The translations under genes were made by a program, and so were the position numbers. Under the pieces are notes generated by a model, which was not told the origin of the DNA, did not search any database, and was given only the letters and a program-made list of their open reading frames with translations. This document shows, one piece after another, positions 1-7,581 of a stretch of 50,769 bases of DNA. Source of the DNA: Planctomycetaceae bacterium (GTDB lineage Bacteria; Planctomycetota; Planctomycetia; Pirellulales; UBA7805); the NCBI GenBank assembly GCA_902630355.1, contig CACOUL010000015.1, positions 1-50,769 on the forward strand, given 5' to 3'. Each line of letters begins with the position of its first letter. Position 1 is the stretch's first letter.

Positions 1-409
1 TGGAGCTGTACCAGTCTGCCTGGCCATTAGCGTGAATCACGAAGGCATTGTTGGTTGAATCATCTGCCTCTTTATAATAAAGATCGTTAGCCCGATAGAG
101 CGACACTTGGTAATCAACCGTCTGCTCCACCACACCATCATTGATCTGCTCTACCATTCCTTCCGAGAGTACGGTGCCGAGGGCGGTCCCCTCATCGTAC
201 TGATTTACATAGCTTCCATTGATTTGACTTGCCCCGCTGTCCATCCCGACCCCATTCGACTGGGTCCAGCGAAGAAAGGTGGTGGCATCGACGGACTGTG
301 AGTTCGCCGTCACCAGCAGAAACATCGCAACAATGGCGATCCGCAGCCACCATGCGGTGTGCGCGGGACCGAAAAACGATCCGAGATAGATTCCGTATCT
401 GCGGCGCAC
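1..409 (-). CDS. Secreted protein of unknown function, C-terminus cut by window edge
   Basis: An open frame runs off the left edge. I start it at a GTG at 409 because GGAG lies six bases upstream and because the first residues form a classic signal peptide: VRRRYG, then a hydrophobic stretch ending in VAMFLLVTA, then a likely cleavage near SVDA. An in-frame TAG lies about 90 bases upstream. The visible mature part (about 95 residues) is rich in Asn, Asp, Gln and Tyr, with a string reading QVSLYRANDLYYKEAD, as in secreted beta-rich domains. No family is recognised. Many neighbours end in PEP-CTERM signals, and this one could too, but its end is not in the window. An ATG at 325 is a weaker alternative start, since it would leave only a very short signal. 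Confidence 0.6.
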   Translation of the reverse strand, partial: MRRRYGIYLGSFFGPAHTAWWLRIAIVAMFLLVTANSQSVDATTFLRWTQSNGVGMDSGASQINGSYVNQYDEGTALGTVLSEGMVEQINDGVVEQTVDYQVSLYRANDLYYKEADDSTNNAFVIHANGQADWYSS

Positions 410-640
410 GAGCTTCTCCAAAATGATAAACACCAACGTTAACCCCAGGATACTGCAAAAAAGGGGTGCGTCAATGAATTGGCCAGCAGATTTCTACGCC
501 TAATCACCTCGGTGTTCGTCGAATGACACCCAGAAAATACTCACCGTCCATTGCCAACGCTTACCGGTTACTTTCGACGCATAAAACGACCCGGGGAGAG
601 AATCGCAGGAGGCGATTACCGCCTAACGCATTAACGCACG

Positions 641-1378
641 TTAGCCCGCCTGCAACTCGCGACTGCGGTTGAATATCTTTCTAAGAAAACGATCGGTCGC
701 CTTCTGCGTCTCCGTGAGGCTCGGCACCTTGAGTCCCGGCTTCACCTCATCGGTTAGCCGGCCTTCATCGATGGCAACGGCCACCTTCTGCCAGCGCACT
801 GATAGCGGCTTTCCTCGCTTCCTTTGCTCTGCCAACAGGCCCCGGATTTCAGCGAGCTTCTCGGGGTGAATTACGATAATCTCATCCTTGTATAACTCCA
901 TCCATTTCGGCTGGGTTACAAACGCAGTGGCGTCGCTCGCATTCTTATAGCTTTTGAGTTGATAGCGCTTCTCGATTTTATAATCCCGCCAGCGAAGATT
1001 GTCGGCAGGATGGTTGTCAGCTTGATCTTTTTTATCGGCCAGTTCCGCTGCTACGACGAGAATGCGGGTGGGATTATTTTCCCGCTCGTACTGCTGATTT
1101 GCCTCATATGCGACCAACGCCTCAAAAACTCTTCCACGCGCCGAACGGCGCGATTTTACATACGCATCGACATCCTCCTTGAAGGCTCCCCTAACGAGAG
1201 CCGGATTTTCGTCCACCGTGACCTCCAGCAATCCCGGATAATCCAGTGTGGGCGTTTGGGGCTCATTGAGGGTGGAACCGATGGAAAGCGTATCGCCCGT
1301 TTCTTCCTCCGCGCGTATTTCCACCGCTGACAAAAGAACCGCTAAAGGGAAAATCAAGCCGGACAAATATCGATTCAT
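641..1378 (-). CDS. Secreted hypothetical protein, 245 aa
   Basis: The frame opens further upstream, but the start at 1378 is chosen because MNRYLSGLIFPLAVLLSAV is a textbook signal peptide (cleavage near IRAEEE) and AAGGAG sits nine bases before the ATG. The mature protein is highly charged and looks mostly helical, with segments such as EALVAYEANQQYERENN and TEVKPGLK-like linkers; there are no cysteines or membrane segments after the signal. An inverted repeat (CTAACG/CGTTAG) overlaps the stop codon. I do not recognise the family. The protein is probably periplasmic. It is separated from the alpha/beta hydrolase upstream by about 120 bases and could share its transcript. Confidence 0.75.
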   Translation of the reverse strand: MNRYLSGLIFPLAVLLSAVEIRAEEETGDTLSIGSTLNEPQTPTLDYPGLLEVTVDENPALVRGAFKEDVDAYVKSRRSARGRVFEALVAYEANQQYERENNPTRILVVAAELADKKDQADNHPADNLRWRDYKIEKRYQLKSYKNASDATAFVTQPKWMELYKDEIIVIHPEKLAEIRGLLAEQRKRGKPLSVRWQKVAVAIDEGRLTDEVKPGLKVPSLTETQKATDRFLRKIFNRSRELQAG

Positions 1379-1501
1379 CAAAACCCGCTCCTTATGCCAC
1401 ATTATGAGCGACTGGCAGACAAAATAAAGGCCGGACCGCTGCCCACCTGGGCGCAGCAACTGCGATGGACGACTCTCCAATCTCGCGTCTCAATTTCATC
1501 G

Positions 1502-2593
1502 CTATTTCGAGTACACCCTGGCAATACGATCATCCTTGTCCATCTTGGCCATTACTGCCTTCCCCTCCTCCGGGTCGATGCCGAGCACATCGTAGAGAAA
1601 CGCCACGCTGTACTCGAGCGTCGGCACCCAGCGAAACGGCTTCTCCGCGAGATTGATACCAAATCCGTTCACGTTGGCCATCTGATATGCGAGATGCTCC
1701 ATTTGCTTGCCGTCAGTGCCGGCAATCGCAAAGTGATTCGTCTTTAATATTTCGACCAGCGTGGCACTGCGAGCATTTTTGTAGATCGCCTCGGTGCCAC
1801 CGTGCCAATAAGGATCTGCCCCGGAGCCAAAAAGGAACGCCATACCTCGGCCTTCAAAACGACTTGCAACTCTCGGAAAGGGCGAACTATCAATCGCCAC
1901 GTCCACCGCTGTAGCTCGCCCCGAACAAGGACAAATCGAGTCCGACTTCGAGCAGAACATCAGCAGCGGAACGTTAAGCTTGCCGACCACAGAACTTGGG
2001 ATCGGACGGGCGCCATTCCAGGGTGCAATCCCCACCACGGCTTTGACGAACCCAGCCTGCTGGGAATTCACGCTCGTCGCCACGTCGATCGATACGCCCC
2101 CGCCCATGCTGTGACCGACCAGTGCCAGCGCGTCGGGGTTCACATCTTCTCGAGACGCAAGATAGTGCAAATTTTTCTCGATGTGAGCTGCCATGACTGA
2201 CGAATTAACGCAGTATTGGAATTTATGCACGGCATTGAGCGACTCAATCGGTCGCCGCACATTAACGACACCGCAATCCTCCTGCTGCTGGTTGGCGATC
2301 ACGACAAACCCCCAAGAGCAAAGCCGTTCGAGCGACTGCGAGTACATCTTGGCCGGACCGCACAGTCCGTGACAAAAAACGATGCCGGGCCACTGTCTCT
2401 TTTGCTCTTTTTCATCTGCCGCGCGAGGCACGAGCAAAATCCCCTGATCGGAAACTTCCGACATTGATACCTGGTACCGGCCCATCTTGCCGAAGGCGGT
2501 CGACGATTCACCGCAGGCCGAACCTTCGAGCGTGGCGAGCAAAAGAACGCCCAGGACCGACGATAGATATTTCGACAACGAATGATTTGCCAT
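1502..2593 (-). CDS. Secreted alpha/beta hydrolase (dienelactone hydrolase / PET-hydrolase-like)
   Basis: The 363-residue protein has the alpha/beta-hydrolase fold. There is an FCHGLCGP oxyanion segment around residues 73-80 and a nucleophile elbow G-H-S-M-G-G with Ser162. The Asp and His expected to complete the triad probably lie in the later parts reading CSKSDSICP and KTNHFAIAG. The N-terminus (MANHSLSKYL followed by a hydrophobic run) is a signal peptide, so the enzyme should act outside the cytoplasm on esters or polymers; the real substrate cannot be told. It resembles chlorophyllase and polyester-hydrolase-like families with extra cysteines, which could form disulfides. The start at 2593 is chosen over an upstream in-frame start because GGGAG lies six bases before it. 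Confidence 0.85.
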   Translation of the reverse strand: MANHSLSKYLSSVLGVLLLATLEGSACGESSTAFGKMGRYQVSMSEVSDQGILLVPRAADEKEQKRQWPGIVFCHGLCGPAKMYSQSLERLCSWGFVVIANQQQEDCGVVNVRRPIESLNAVHKFQYCVNSSVMAAHIEKNLHYLASREDVNPDALALVGHSMGGGVSIDVATSVNSQQAGFVKAVVGIAPWNGARPIPSSVVGKLNVPLLMFCSKSDSICPCSGRATAVDVAIDSSPFPRVASRFEGRGMAFLFGSGADPYWHGGTEAIYKNARSATLVEILKTNHFAIAGTDGKQMEHLAYQMANVNGFGINLAEKPFRWVPTLEYSVAFLYDVLGIDPEEGKAVMAKMDKDDRIARVYSK

Positions 2594-2829
2594 GACACTC
2601 TCCCTTATTATTGCAATCCCGGGCCTCACGATGATGTCGAAGCAGGCTACCGTGCGGCTATTAGAGCAGTTGTTTCGATAGCGAAAAGAGGGGCTTGGTC
2701 CCACGGACGCCCGGAGCCATTAACCGGTGCCCTAAAGACTGCTCTGCAGTCGTTACACGGATTAGCTATCGACGGCGCATGGATCGCCCCCGATTCTGAG
2801 AAGACTCCCCGGCTAAAGCAAAACGTTCC

Positions 2830-3306
2830 CTACCTCGGCACAGCGCCTACCGCGCGGAGCATGAACGGAAGGGTGGCGGCCCACAAAATCAATGTACCTA
2901 GCGGTCGGGTGAATCCCCGCCAACTTGGATTCCCATCCCGCCACCGCGAATGCGCGTGGTTGATTGAAGAGAGGGCAAGAAACACGAGGAGCACCAAAAA
3001 GGTTGTCGCTTCAGCGCGAGTTCCCCAATCGAGTAAAAAGACGACCAGGCCCACGATGGCTACGCCGAGGTTATTAAAAGCCGACTGCCGCTGATAAGGC
3101 CCGGGATCGGCGTAACCCGAGGCGGCTGCCGCGGGCTTGCAAAAAAACAAACTCTCAATACCCGCGATTCCCGCAACCGAGACCACCACACACACAGACA
3201 ACACGCGAAAGGAAAGCTGAGGATCGTCCCATTGGCTGTAAGCTAACCAGAAACCGCCAAAGACACCTACAAACCGGGCGACTTCCAGTACGTGGCTGAT
3301 GTTCAT
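2830..3306 (-). CDS. DUF6790-like integral membrane protein
   Basis: This 158-residue protein has four predicted membrane helices at about residues 8-22, 33-55, 78-95 and 102-118, with a short further hydrophobic stretch near the C-terminus. The string SGYADPGPYQRQSAFNNLG between helices 2 and 3 is the kind of conserved loop found in DUF6790 proteins; this assignment is from memory of the family. Function is unknown. The start has AGGGGG eight bases upstream. Its upstream neighbour on the same strand is the histidine-rich metal-binding protein, about 240 bases away, but nothing in this protein itself suggests metal binding. Confidence 0.7.
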   Translation of the reverse strand: MNISHVLEVARFVGVFGGFWLAYSQWDDPQLSFRVLSVCVVVSVAGIAGIESLFFCKPAAAASGYADPGPYQRQSAFNNLGVAIVGLVVFLLDWGTRAEATTFLVLLVFLALSSINHAHSRWRDGNPSWRGFTRPLGTLILWAATLPFMLRAVGAVPR

Positions 3307-3548
3307 CTCATAAACCCCCTACCGCACCGCCACGAACAGAATCGCCGTCCCCGTTGATCACCGTTGGATTGCCACCCATCCAACTCACAACAGTATCCGA
3401 ACCCGCCCCGCGCAAGGGCGCCCGCCACATCAACATGCCGTGATCGATGACCGCCTCATCACCGGCGGAGTAAAAAGTGCTTAAGTAATGAATGCCACCC
3501 TCGGGGCCTGTCACAGCGAACACTCGTTACGGCCGGGACATCTATCGG

Positions 3549-3893
3549 TTAGCCCGTTTGGAGCGGCCCGTGATCGTCGCAGTGATCACCGTGTGGATGA
3601 TGCAGATGCCCATCGACGAGATAGTCCACATGATCGCCGTGGGGCACCGCCTGATGTCCACAACCGGGTCCGTGCTGATGGCCCGATTCATGCCCGCCAC
3701 AATCGTGTGCAGGCGTGCAGTCATTCGGATTTTTCTCCGTGACCGCGATGCGATGCTCTTCCACTTGACCATCCCCGCGCTGATGATGCAGATGCCCGTC
3801 GTGGAGGTAGTCCGTGTGGCCGTCGTGCTCAACTGGGGTGTGCCCGCAGTCGGGGCCATGCTGGTGGTCGTGATCGTCGTGCAGATGTGACAT
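3549..3893 (-). CDS. Histidine-rich metal-binding protein with two repeats
   Basis: A 114-residue cytoplasmic protein with a very high content of His, Asp, Gly and Cys. It contains two copies of a 27-residue unit, residues 11-37 and 73-99, each reading roughly QHGPxCGH, then HDGH or HGDH, then DYL-DGHLHH. The protein ends HPHGDHCDDHG. Small proteins with this repeat are known in many bacteria and are usually associated with zinc storage or delivery; that role is family knowledge, not shown here. The start has AAGGAG eight bases upstream. There is no signal peptide or membrane segment. No clear Zur-type operator could be seen upstream. The antisense frame over this gene is long but is a shadow. 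Confidence 0.85.
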   Translation of the reverse strand: MSHLHDDHDHQHGPDCGHTPVEHDGHTDYLHDGHLHHQRGDGQVEEHRIAVTEKNPNDCTPAHDCGGHESGHQHGPGCGHQAVPHGDHVDYLVDGHLHHPHGDHCDDHGPLQTG

Positions 3894-4123
3894 GAATCGA
3901 GCTCCTTTTTATCAGCGCTGTATTCGCGAAACGACAACCGAGAGTTCTTGGCGATACTCGGAGTTGTCCAGGCGATGTTTAGCAGCATTTTACTTAATTT
4001 CAAACAGCAATCCAATCAAAACCTGCTCGGATTTGATAAATCATGGACGGTCCAAGCAAACCGAATCACTTTTGGAGAACCTGAAATCATTGTGAAAATC
4101 AAGTTTTTACTGCAAGGCGATCG

Positions 4124-4582
4124 TCAGTTGCAGGGGCCCGATTGTGATTCAGGCCAATCTTCGTCTGCGGGGGCGTTATTCTGTATAAATTCCGTGCCAG
4201 ACGCTTGTAAAAAATGCCTTACGTCACGGAGCATCCTTCGCGGCAATCCGCAGGCGTGAAACGCCGTGTCGAATTCATCCCACGTTTCAATCGGGTCCTT
4301 GTAACGATGCCTTACAAGATGCTCGATCAGATGATAATCGCGTTCGCCTTTCCTGAACCCTTTGATCTCTCTGATTTTTTCTTTCACTCGGCGTGCACAG
4401 CGGCGGAATTGTTTATCGTTCATTTCAATTCCATAATCGCGCATTACAAACCGGGCCGCATTCGTATGGTTTTTTCCCGCGTCCACATTCCGCCAATATT
4501 CCTTAAAGGCATGGGTCAGCGGATCGGGCCCGGTAAGGCCCGGAGAATTTTTTTTTTGCTTTCCGCCGGTTCTTTTTTTCAT
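4124..4582 (-). CDS. Hypothetical basic protein, 152 aa
   Basis: A complete frame beginning MKKRTGGKQKKN, rich in Lys, Arg, His and aromatic residues, with no membrane segment or signal peptide. The central part (HTNAARFVMRDYGIEMNDKQ and FRRCARRVKEKIREIKG) looks helical and could include a helix-turn-helix-like DNA-binding segment, but I cannot name a family. The C-terminus is acidic. The ribosome-binding site is weak (GGA seven bases upstream of the ATG), so the start is uncertain. Both sides are non-coding for about 230-265 bases, so it is probably transcribed alone. Confidence 0.55.
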   Translation of the reverse strand: MKKRTGGKQKKNSPGLTGPDPLTHAFKEYWRNVDAGKNHTNAARFVMRDYGIEMNDKQFRRCARRVKEKIREIKGFRKGERDYHLIEHLVRHRYKDPIETWDEFDTAFHACGLPRRMLRDVRHFLQASGTEFIQNNAPADEDWPESQSGPCN

Positions 4583-4847
4583 ATTATCCAGTCCGCTCGC
4601 AAACCAATGCTCCGCGTTAGTTGTCCAATGCTTAAAGGATACGCAACGAAACGGTGCGCACCAGAGTACAGAATGGGCGAGAATCTGCCAGGACCTTGCC
4701 GAACTGTCACCTTCGACCCGGCAACAGTACGGAGGCCAAAACGAATCATCTGAAATGAAGGAAGATTTTCAAGGCAGCATCTCCCACAGCAGGAGTTCCG
4801 GAGAGGGAGATTTAATTTTCGGATTCGAGGTGTGCGACCGTGATCCC

Positions 4848-5420
4848 TCAGGCAAGATAGAACCGCACCTCCTCAATCGGTTTCTTCTGTCGTTCGGGAA
4901 TCGTTGCTGGATAACCGACTTTGAGAAACCCAATAACGCGTTGCTCTGCCGCTGCGACACCGAGTATTTCGTAAGTGATTGACTCACGCGTAATCGATCC
5001 CGTACTCCACTGACAGCCAATACCTTGATCCCAAAGAGATAAAACGAGGTTATGCAACGCACAGACAGTGGCCGCATAATCTTCTTGTTCTCGAAACAAA
5101 TCATCCGACGACCGATCGCTGGTTACAGCGATAAGCACAGGCGGGTCGAAAAGTTTTGTTCTTGCTTTGGCCACCATTTTTTCAACATCGGTTTCACCAA
5201 GGCGATCCGACTTTTCGCGTGAGAGCTTCTCAACCGTATCGATCAGATGGGCACGCGACTCTTTGCCCAACACGTAAAATCGCCAGGGATGTGTTTGTTT
5301 ATGGCATGGTGCATGCCGCGCAGCCTCAAATGCTTGTTCAAGGCATTCGCGAGGGACCGGCTTTTCCTCAAATCGATAAATTGATCGACGCGATATTAAA
5401 TTCTCTTGTACGTCCGCCAT
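4848..5420 (-). CDS. Nitroreductase family protein (YdjA-like)
   Basis: The 190-residue protein matches the FMN-dependent nitroreductase fold. It has the N-terminal SRRSIYRFEEKPV motif (Arg-Arg-Ser phosphate binding for FMN), then AARHAPCHKQTHPWRF, a characteristic substrate/FMN segment, and a C-terminal GFLKVGYP segment. Members are homodimers that reduce nitro compounds, quinones or enones with NAD(P)H; the natural substrate here is not clear. Length is typical for the short YdjA branch. Two neighbouring genes (a hypothetical downstream and a small membrane protein upstream) do not suggest a pathway. The start ATG has purine-rich sequence GGAAATCGGA before it. Confidence 0.88.
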   Translation of the reverse strand: MADVQENLISRRSIYRFEEKPVPRECLEQAFEAARHAPCHKQTHPWRFYVLGKESRAHLIDTVEKLSREKSDRLGETDVEKMVAKARTKLFDPPVLIAVTSDRSSDDLFREQEDYAATVCALHNLVLSLWDQGIGCQWSTGSITRESITYEILGVAAAEQRVIGFLKVGYPATIPERQKKPIEEVRFYLA

Positions 5421-5699
5421 ATCCGATTTCCCCTTGACCCTCTGGCCCCAAGCAACGATTATGTCGTTGCGCTCTGCGATTAACTATTCGTCCAAGCTTC
5501 CTTGCCGAAAATGCCCCACAACACCGAACATGATGAGGCGTGCTGCCGGCCGATTCAAGCCACCTGCATTCGGTGCGGGAACCCACTCTCACCCGCCGAT
5601 ATCTCCCTGTCCGAAGGCGAATGCGCCGAATGCCGGATGAGCAATTAAAACTATCAAAGGCGTTGCGACTCTCGAAGGCATTCGCCAACACAATCACCG

Positions 5700-6089
5700 T
5701 CAATAGGCGTGCGGAAGCAACGGTAGCGAAAGATTTCCGATCAATACAATCACCGTCAGGATGACGCTGATTCTGTGTAACCGACTAAAGGTTTTTTCAT
5801 TTCCCTCATCCCTCGCGCGATTCGTTCGTGGAATCATTGCTCGACAAATTAGCGGAAACAGAATCGAAATAAGGGCAATACCAATCTGCCATAATGTCGC
5901 TCCGCTCTGAAGAGGAACAAACAGCGAGCAGGCTCCCAGGACTGAAATCGCCAGAAAAAACTTTGGGAAAAGTGCGCGAATTAACTTTGCAGCTGACTTT
6001 TCGTTCAAAGTATTGAACAGGGTGGGAGCGAATACTATGGTCTGCAGGAGGATTGCGCCAACGATCATTCCGGGAAAATAAAGCGTCAT
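5700..6089 (-). CDS. DUF4149-like four-helix membrane protein
   Basis: A 129-residue protein made almost wholly of four hydrophobic helices, at about residues 6-25, 43-62, 65-82 and 106-125. A short loop FAPTLFNTLNEKSAAKLIRA follows helix 1 and a basic loop RTNRARDEGNEK lies before helix 4. The PTLF.L....A..L.R..FP pattern is typical of DUF4149/TMEM205-like proteins, whose role is unknown. The frame ends at 5700, 280 bases before the nitroreductase start. The start at 6089 has only a weak ribosome-binding site; no better start is seen. Confidence 0.68.
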   Translation of the reverse strand: MTLYFPGMIVGAILLQTIVFAPTLFNTLNEKSAAKLIRALFPKFFLAISVLGACSLFVPLQSGATLWQIGIALISILFPLICRAMIPRTNRARDEGNEKTFSRLHRISVILTVIVLIGNLSLPLLPHAY

Positions 6090-6522
6090 CGGATATTCGA
6101 GCTCTTAGAGGTCAAGTGGTTTCTATAGAGGTTCTAGTACTCACTTTCCATTTAGTTGTCATTTCAGTCAACCACGCTAAGAGCCAATATCTATTTCTGC
6201 CGGGACGTGAAGCCGGCGGCCCCCAACGAATCGCGAGGACTCTATTCTGAGATCGCTGCCGATAAAAGCTAATTACAAAAAAAGCTAATCTCAGCGGTTT
6301 GACAAACCAGGGCCACTACCTATAAAGTTATGTTGTTCGTGCTACGCGACACTTCTTGATCCTCGGCAGGCGGTTCATCGCTCGGTGATCCCCACCTCGG
6401 CCTCTTGCCTGGCGCCGCAGCGTGCTTCCCCCCTAAAAGCCTAATTTGGTTTTTCCCTCCCTTAACTCGAAAAATAGGAGACGGTCTCTTTCTGCGCACA
6501 GTGCGTCAACTGACCGTGAGTC
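6090..6522. other. 433-base intergenic stretch with promoter and long leader
   Basis: No coding frame with a believable start is seen. It holds a near-consensus plus-strand promoter (6299-6326) and two copies of AAAAGCTAAT just upstream of it (about 6265-6290). The roughly 190-base transcribed leader before the next gene includes a weak AAAAGCC/GGTTTTT hairpin-like segment near 6436-6457. Confidence 0.6.
6299..6326 (+). promoter_or_regulatory. Strong sigma-70-type promoter
   Basis: A perfect TTGACA (6299-6304), a 16-base spacer and TATAAA (6321-6326). This is the best consensus promoter I found in the window. Transcription would start near 6333, about 190 bases before the ATG at 6523, so it either drives a long leader or a small RNA. 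Confidence 0.5.
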
Positions 6523-6861
6523 ATGAAACAATTTATTGCCATTTTTTGTGCATTCACAGGCACTTTGGTCGCCACAGCTTGCGCTGAGTGCGGAAACACA
6601 CCTTTTACTCGAGGAATTCCAGCGACGGCTCAGCATGCCCCGGCGACCAACTTTGGGAGACCGGCATTTTACAGTCCGATGACTTTTGGGTGGCCAGCTC
6701 ACGCGCATCGTGCGAGCGCGGGAAACCGAGGGTACGCCATCCGTGCAAGTCAAGCTGCACCGATAAATTATGGGAGGGCCGCCCAAGTAGACCCACGCGC
6801 CCGGGCAGTCACGGTACCGAAAGTCCAAAAACGCAAAGCAAAAAAAAAGAAAGACAAATAG
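6523..6861 (+). CDS. Small secreted protein with lysine-rich tail
   Basis: A 112-residue protein with a good signal peptide (MKQFIAIFCAFTGTLVATA, cleavage near CAECGN). The mature part is rich in Ala, Pro, Gly, Arg and aromatic residues, with no recognisable domain, and ends in a very basic tail (QKRKAKKKKDK). The ribosome-binding site is weak (GTGAG), so evidence rests mainly on the signal peptide and the strong promoter upstream. A basic secreted protein could bind nucleic acid or acidic polymers, but this is only a guess. An overlapping plus-strand frame at 6588-6932 lacks these features and is rejected. Confidence 0.55.
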   Translation: MKQFIAIFCAFTGTLVATACAECGNTPFTRGIPATAQHAPATNFGRPAFYSPMTFGWPAHAHRASAGNRGYAIRASQAAPINYGRAAQVDPRARAVTVPKVQKRKAKKKKDK

Positions 6862-6903
6862 GCTATCCAAAGCATATCGAGTTTCGTCATCGCCGTGGCG
6901 TAG

Positions 6904-7434
6904 TTAAACGGAGCGTTGCCCGCATCGTCTAGGCCTGCGTCGCGGAAGCAGTGCCAGGCCCAACAGGGGCAGCAGCAGCAGCGTGGCCGGTTCGGAAACG
7001 GCGCGTGTGGGGGCCAAGGTCAAGATACCCACGCTTGCGCGCCAAGCTGCATCCATGCCGCTATGCCAGGTAGGCTCGTTATCAGTGTAGTAAAAGGTCT
7101 CCGTCCACGTGACATCGGTGTAGTATTGAGTATCGGTAAGAATTGACCCGCTCAGGTCAGCACCCGAGAAATCCGCGCCCCTCATCTGCGCACCGGTAAG
7201 GTCAGCACCGTTGAGATTCGCTTCGAGAAAATTCGCATCGTTCAGGACCGCGCCCGTCAGGTACGCGCTGGTCAGGTACGCGTGGGGTTCCAGGTTATTC
7301 CCAGACCAGTGATAATCGCCACCGAAGACGCATTGAATCGGATCGACAAACGAGTTGACCGTTGTCTGATACCACGCCGCGTCGACAGACGTCACCGCAA
7401 GAGCGGCGAAAAGAAACAGTGTGATCGTACGCAT
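6904..7434 (-). CDS. Pentapeptide-repeat protein with PEP-CTERM anchor
   Basis: The 176-residue protein has a signal peptide (MRTITLFLFAALAVTSVDA). A pentapeptide-repeat segment at about residues 50-100 contains units like AYLTG, AVLND, ANFLE, ANLNG, ADLTG, AQMRG, ADFSG and ADLSG, which should fold as a right-handed beta helix. The protein ends SEPATLLLLPLLGLALLP followed by RRRPRR: a PEP-CTERM sorting signal (SEP in place of PEP, hydrophobic helix, basic tail). Such proteins are exported and processed by an exosortase, which is not in this window. The role of the helix is unknown. It stands alone, downstream of the Uup gene on the same strand. Confidence 0.85.
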   Translation of the reverse strand: MRTITLFLFAALAVTSVDAAWYQTTVNSFVDPIQCVFGGDYHWSGNNLEPHAYLTSAYLTGAVLNDANFLEANLNGADLTGAQMRGADFSGADLSGSILTDTQYYTDVTWTETFYYTDNEPTWHSGMDAAWRASVGILTLAPTRAVSEPATLLLLPLLGLALLPRRRPRRCGQRSV

Positions 7435-7498
7435 TAGCTTGCCCCCCTGTGAATGACTGACTACCAGTCAAACGAAAATCGGGGCGACAACAAGGAAT

Positions 7499-7519
7499 TT
7501 TCGGGGAAATACCCCGAAA
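7499..7519 (-). terminator. Hairpin downstream of the Uup gene
   Basis: An 8-bp perfect stem (TTTCGGGG/CCCCGAAA) with a 5-base loop lies 62 bases beyond the stop of the minus-strand Uup gene. The sequence after it is only moderately U-rich (AATTCCTTGTTG), so it is a plausible but not canonical terminator. It could also act in the leader of the next gene, which starts at 7434. Confidence 0.42.
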
Positions 7520-7581
7520 TCCTCAATTCTACGTAAACCCTTATAGTTAGCGTGTTTCTGCTGAAGCCGAGGTAGGTGGGG

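Noticed and set aside
3308-3523. A 71-codon minus-strand frame ending one base before the DUF6790-like gene
   Set aside because: The GTG start has no ribosome-binding site, an in-frame stop lies just upstream, and the product resembles no known protein. It may still be a remnant, but the evidence is too weak to list.
3492-3890. Plus-strand frame over the histidine-rich gene
   Set aside because: The complement of His/Asp-rich codons gives a Met/Val-rich frame by chance. The minus-strand gene has a good start and clear internal repeats.
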